Source: Dictyophora rubrovolvata
Taxonomy: Eukaryota; Basidiomycota; Agaricomycetes; Phallales; Phallaceae
Assembly: GCA_029959195.1 (NCBI GenBank)
Contig: CP114117.1
Coordinates: 1,612,001-1,676,000, forward strand
Direction of reading: 5' to 3'
Length of the DNA stretch: 64,000 bases
The notes below the pieces were generated by a model. It saw only the letters and a list, made by a program, of their open reading frames with translations. It made no database searches and had not been told where the DNA came from. This document shows, one piece after another, positions 60,814 to 64,000 of the stretch (positions are counted from its first letter, which is position 1; the number at the start of each line of letters is the position of its first letter). The position numbers and the translations under genes were made by a program.

Positions 60814-62986
60814 ATGGCTGTCGAATTAGCCGTATGCAATCCTAATATCGTTGATTCCCAAAAACCCTCAAGTTCAAGACGAAGCATTTCACCCGATGAA
60901 GTTTTAGAAAACGGCGAAATACGAGAAGAACAAACTCATATCTCGATATCCTCGAATAAGGCCTCCGCGGGTTTTGATGACAACGAAGATTTCATAGCTT
61001 TCGATTTTTCAGGAGACTTTGAAGATACTTCGTTCATTACTTTTGAAAGAAATAGAAACGAATCTGCAAAGGCAGAAGGCAAACGGCCTGCAGTGGAGAC
61101 CGATGAAAAAGCTGAAGGTCGCAGAAAGAAAAGACAGAGATTGGATGCCACGTCCCGTTTGACCCCTTGGATCAGTCAAGTCGACTGGGATGATTGTCGG
61201 AATCTCGCCGAGATGTACGTACATGGCTTTCTAGTCGCCATAGAAGGCTTCCTAAACTTATACGTTAGGTTACATAAAGAAGTTCAAGCCTTCGTTGATT
61301 ACATATCACCAACGCCCGAGGAACACGAAGTCCGGGGTATGATTATTGCATGTATCTCTCGGGCCATTGGAAGCGTATGGCCGGATGCTCATGTATCACC
61401 TTTTGGCAGTTACGAAACAAAATTATATTTACCATCAGGGTGAAGTGTCTTCAACTGTCTTTGAAAATGCTTCCATACTGATTTGTTTTGCCACCAGAGA
61501 TATAGATTTAGTGGTTGAGTCTCGTGCAATGGAATATCAAGATAAACGACGAATTCTTTACAGTCTCGCCCATGTCCTTCGCAAAGCCAATATAACCAGT
61601 AATGTCCAAGTAATTGCCAAGGCGAAAGTTCCTATTGTCAAATTTGTTACGAATCTCGGTTGGTTTTTAATTGGTGCAATCGAACCGATCTCCCTTATCT
61701 TACTTCAGGACGCTTCTCTGTCGATATCAGCTTGAATCAAACAAACGGTTTAAAAGCAGGCTCTGTTATAAATCGTCTTCTACAGCGCATTCCTGCCGTA
61801 CAACCTTTGATCATGGCCATCAAGCTATTCTTGAATCAACGGAGTATGAACGAAGTATATACCGGTGGTCTAGGAAGTTATGCGCTTGTGTGCATGGTGG
61901 TTAGTTTTTTGCAGGTAATGCGTATACCAATGTGCGAGCTTTTCCCAGATCTCAGTCGTAGTAGATGCACCCAAAAATTCGTGCAAGGGAGATTAGTCCT
62001 ATGCAGAATCTCGGCGTGTTGCTCATCGAATTCTTTGAATTATATGGCCATTATTACAATTACGAGAAGACAGGGATATCAATTCGTGATGGAGGCACGT
62101 ATTTTGATAAGATGGCAAGGGATTGGGATGATCCTCGAAATCCAGCATTACTATCTATCGAAGATCCTGTCGATATCAGTAGGTTGTGACGAGGTATGGT
62201 GTTTTTTTTTGAGCTGAAACCTGTATCCATAGCCAATGATGTATCAAAAAACTCTTTCAATATGCCCAGGGTTCGCAAGACCCTAGCCGGTGCCCATGAA
62301 ATACTTACAGCAACCGCTTTTATGCGATGCCGTGTTCTCATGTCGAACCCTCGTTTCCGCGGTGGCCATAGAAACTCGCATTATTCACAAGAAGAAAGTA
62401 TCTTGAGTTGTGTTCTCAGCGTCACCCCAGAAGTAGGTCTCATATACTTTAAGGTCGTGAGAATATTCATATCTTGATTAATTTTTAGATTCTGAACCAT
62501 CGTCGCATGGTTAAACAATTATATAATCGAAGCACTTTGCAGAAGCTATTGGGAATACCGCTGAAGGAAAAAAAAGATCATATAACAGATACCTCGATTC
62601 GAAATGAAGCGTTAGATGCGGTACGCGGGGCCTGGCGCAATGGTTCAGATATGGAAGAATCCGAGGCTGAACAAGGCTTGGACAATCATAGTAGGGCGAA
62701 TTCGGACGTCGAGGAAAGGAGCCTGTATTCGATGCGAAGTTCTCAAAAAAGGCGTCGGTTAGGCAATTCTAGTTATTTCCGGAAAGAAATGAGCGCCATT
62801 TATGTTGCTGAGAGTGAAGGTGGAGGTGACCAAGGTGAACACGATTCCGAGTCAGAGTTAAACGACGGTCCTCCTTTAGAACGACGCCGCACTGATTCTC
62901 GGGCTTCGTCTAGTAATAAACAAACTCATAGAGCATATTGGGCTTCAAAGGGACTTTCTGGCGGGCCAGAAAGCGGTAGCGATTAG
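60814..62986 (+). CDS. TRF4: Non-canonical poly(A) polymerase (TRF4/5, Cid14)
   Basis: Nuclear poly(A) polymerase of TRAMP-type complexes that tags RNAs for exosome decay. The acidic/basic N-terminus is disordered. The nucleotidyltransferase core contains LTPWISQVDWDDCRNLAEML, LHKEVQAFVDYISPTPEEHE, then SPFGSYETKLYLPSGDIDLV, which holds the G-S motif and the catalytic D-x-D. FSVDISLNQTNGLKAG carries the third Asp. The PAP-associated domain follows: MAIKLFLNQRSMNEVYTGGL, LGVLLIEFFELYGHYYNYEK and DPRNPALLSIEDPVDIS. The C-terminal tail is basic and Ser/Glu-rich (SQKRRRLGNSSYFRKEMSAI) and ends SGGPESGSD. About nine exons; an extra short intron splits the GS loop from DID. Confidence 0.93.
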
Positions 62987-63182
62987 TTCTATTTGAATAG
63001 AATATAGAATTTCCACCAGTGTTTCTCAATGACTGCCATGTGATTTGGGTTGCTGACAATGCGCCCTCTGATCCCAAATTCAAACTCAGCGTGCACCTTT
63101 ATTAACGCCATCATTTCTATTATTTTTTTAATTCTTTGGTGGTTATTTGTAGCACTCTTTTATTTACTTCTTTTTCTTAGAC

Positions 63183-64000
63183 ATGTACGAATACTTCTCG
63201 AATTCTGAGATTACTTACTGACGGGGCAATTGTTTAGGACTTCGTCAACGCTAAAAGAGCGCATCGCGGCTTTACAGCAGCGCAGTACCTCACCACAATC
63301 ATCGCCTCCCCGAAAAACAGCGTCTGGTGTTCCAATTCATAAGAACGCCCTTCGTGATAAGATTGCTCGCTTTGAGGAGAAAGGGAGTATCTCGAAGTCA
63401 AAGGGTGAGTAAAACAAAACATACTATTCATCAATAAAATCTGGCTTACGAAGCTTTCAGCCACTATTGGTCTAGGAACGCCTGCAAAAACTGGAGAGCC
63501 ACTGAATGTCAGGGCGGTATCGATAGGTGACATCCCTGGAAGCCGTCCTGCTTCAGATCAGGCTCGCCATGTGCAACAACTTGGATATAGCAGAAGTATA
63601 TCTGAGGCACACGAGGTACCGCGAGATTCTGCGTCATCCCCAACATCTAGTCACGGAGATACTTTCAGTGAGACGTACGAAGGAGAATTCCACAGTCACC
63701 CTTCTTCTGTACTCCATTCTCCCGGTAGCAGTCACTCCCATGAGATTCATGCTGTTTCCATTTCTACGCCCCTAATAACCGTTGATAACAACGCCGAATC
63801 CTTAAGTGAAGATTCAGGAGCCCTAAAGCTTGAAGGTATCGCGTTCCAAGTCCTCGGCCAGCGATAGAAATCTGACGTAACATAAACAGTACAGAATATC
63901 CACTCGTCGGAGAGCAACGCTGAATCGGACAAGATTTTGCCAGTCCCTACCAATAATGGCCAAGAAGACCGTAACAAGGCTAAAAACCAGATTGTGGGAG
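63183..64000 (+). CDS. Partial gene, disordered low-complexity protein (continues past the right edge)
   Basis: The coding exon from 63238 reads TSSTLKERIAALQQRSTSPQ then SSPPRKTASGVPIHKNALRD and KIARFEEKG, two basic amphipathic helices joined by a Ser/Pro linker. A long Ser/His/Pro-rich region follows, with GYSRSISEAHEVPRDSASSP and LHSPGSSHSHEIHAVSIS. After an intron near 63835-63891 it continues VQNIHSSESNAESDKILPVP and runs off the end. The best start is an ATG assembled across an intron: AT at 63183-63184 and G at 63238, with a 53-base intron between. No known domain is visible in this part; it could be a scaffold or cytoskeletal protein. Confidence 0.6.

Overview
The window looks like nuclear DNA of a mushroom-forming basidiomycete (Agaricomycetes). 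Genes are compact, on both strands, and broken by many introns of about 50-65 nt. Spacers are short, nearly all genes are eukaryotic housekeeping genes, and the set includes fungal markers: a FunK1 kinase, a GH55 beta-1,3-glucanase, PMT2, a serine-rich GPI cupredoxin and a short Cys-rich metallothionein. I recognised the genes by reading translations and rebuilding splice junctions by hand. No database search was possible. I see no tRNA, rRNA, CRISPR array, retroelement or virus-like element.

Layout. 0-9 kb: NTF2 (-), a conserved protein (+), a GC-rich repeat-bordered spacer, RAD18 (+), an unknown one-exon gene (+), a T5orf172/MUG113-type protein (+) and a GPI cupredoxin (+). 9-18 kb: a small orphan gene, a 34-residue metallothionein, RabGGTase alpha BET4 (-), a monocarboxylate-type transporter, eIF4A and a Rab GTPase (-). 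18-31 kb: ATP synthase epsilon, COX subunit IV (-), a UBP3/USP10 deubiquitinase (-), fibrillarin, PMT2, a coiled-coil protein (-) and a seven-knuckle CNBP/Gis2 protein. 32-42 kb: the HEL2/ZNF598 ligase, a decayed ADH fragment, a small secreted Cys-rich protein (-), a poor 1.5-kb spacer, an MDR dehydrogenase (-), mitoribosomal mL54 (-) and a TFIIIC WD40 subunit. 43-64 kb: a single-pass membrane protein (-), GH55 glucanase (-), a SCY1-type pseudokinase (-), an INO80F-like coiled-coil protein (-), CMC2 (-), a loosenin/expansin-like DPBB protein (-), a FunK1 kinase (-), a TRF4-type poly(A) polymerase (+) and one partial gene running off the right end.

There is no operon-like cluster. Several neighbours share themes: mitochondrial proteins (ATP15, COX IV, CMC2, mL54), ubiquitin and ribosome quality control (RAD18, USP10, HEL2), RNA and translation (fibrillarin, eIF4A, CNBP, TRF4), and secreted wall-active proteins (cupredoxin, GH55, DPBB). 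Gene order itself gives no evidence of joint function.

The most interesting observations are about gene structure: an 8-nt internal microexon in the CNBP gene that rebuilds a zinc-knuckle Cys-Tyr-Asn-Cys motif, three GC-AG introns in unrelated genes, a start codon apparently split by an intron, several first coding exons of 2-10 nt, and a Rab GTPase with Thr in place of the catalytic Gln. I found no convincing new multi-gene system.
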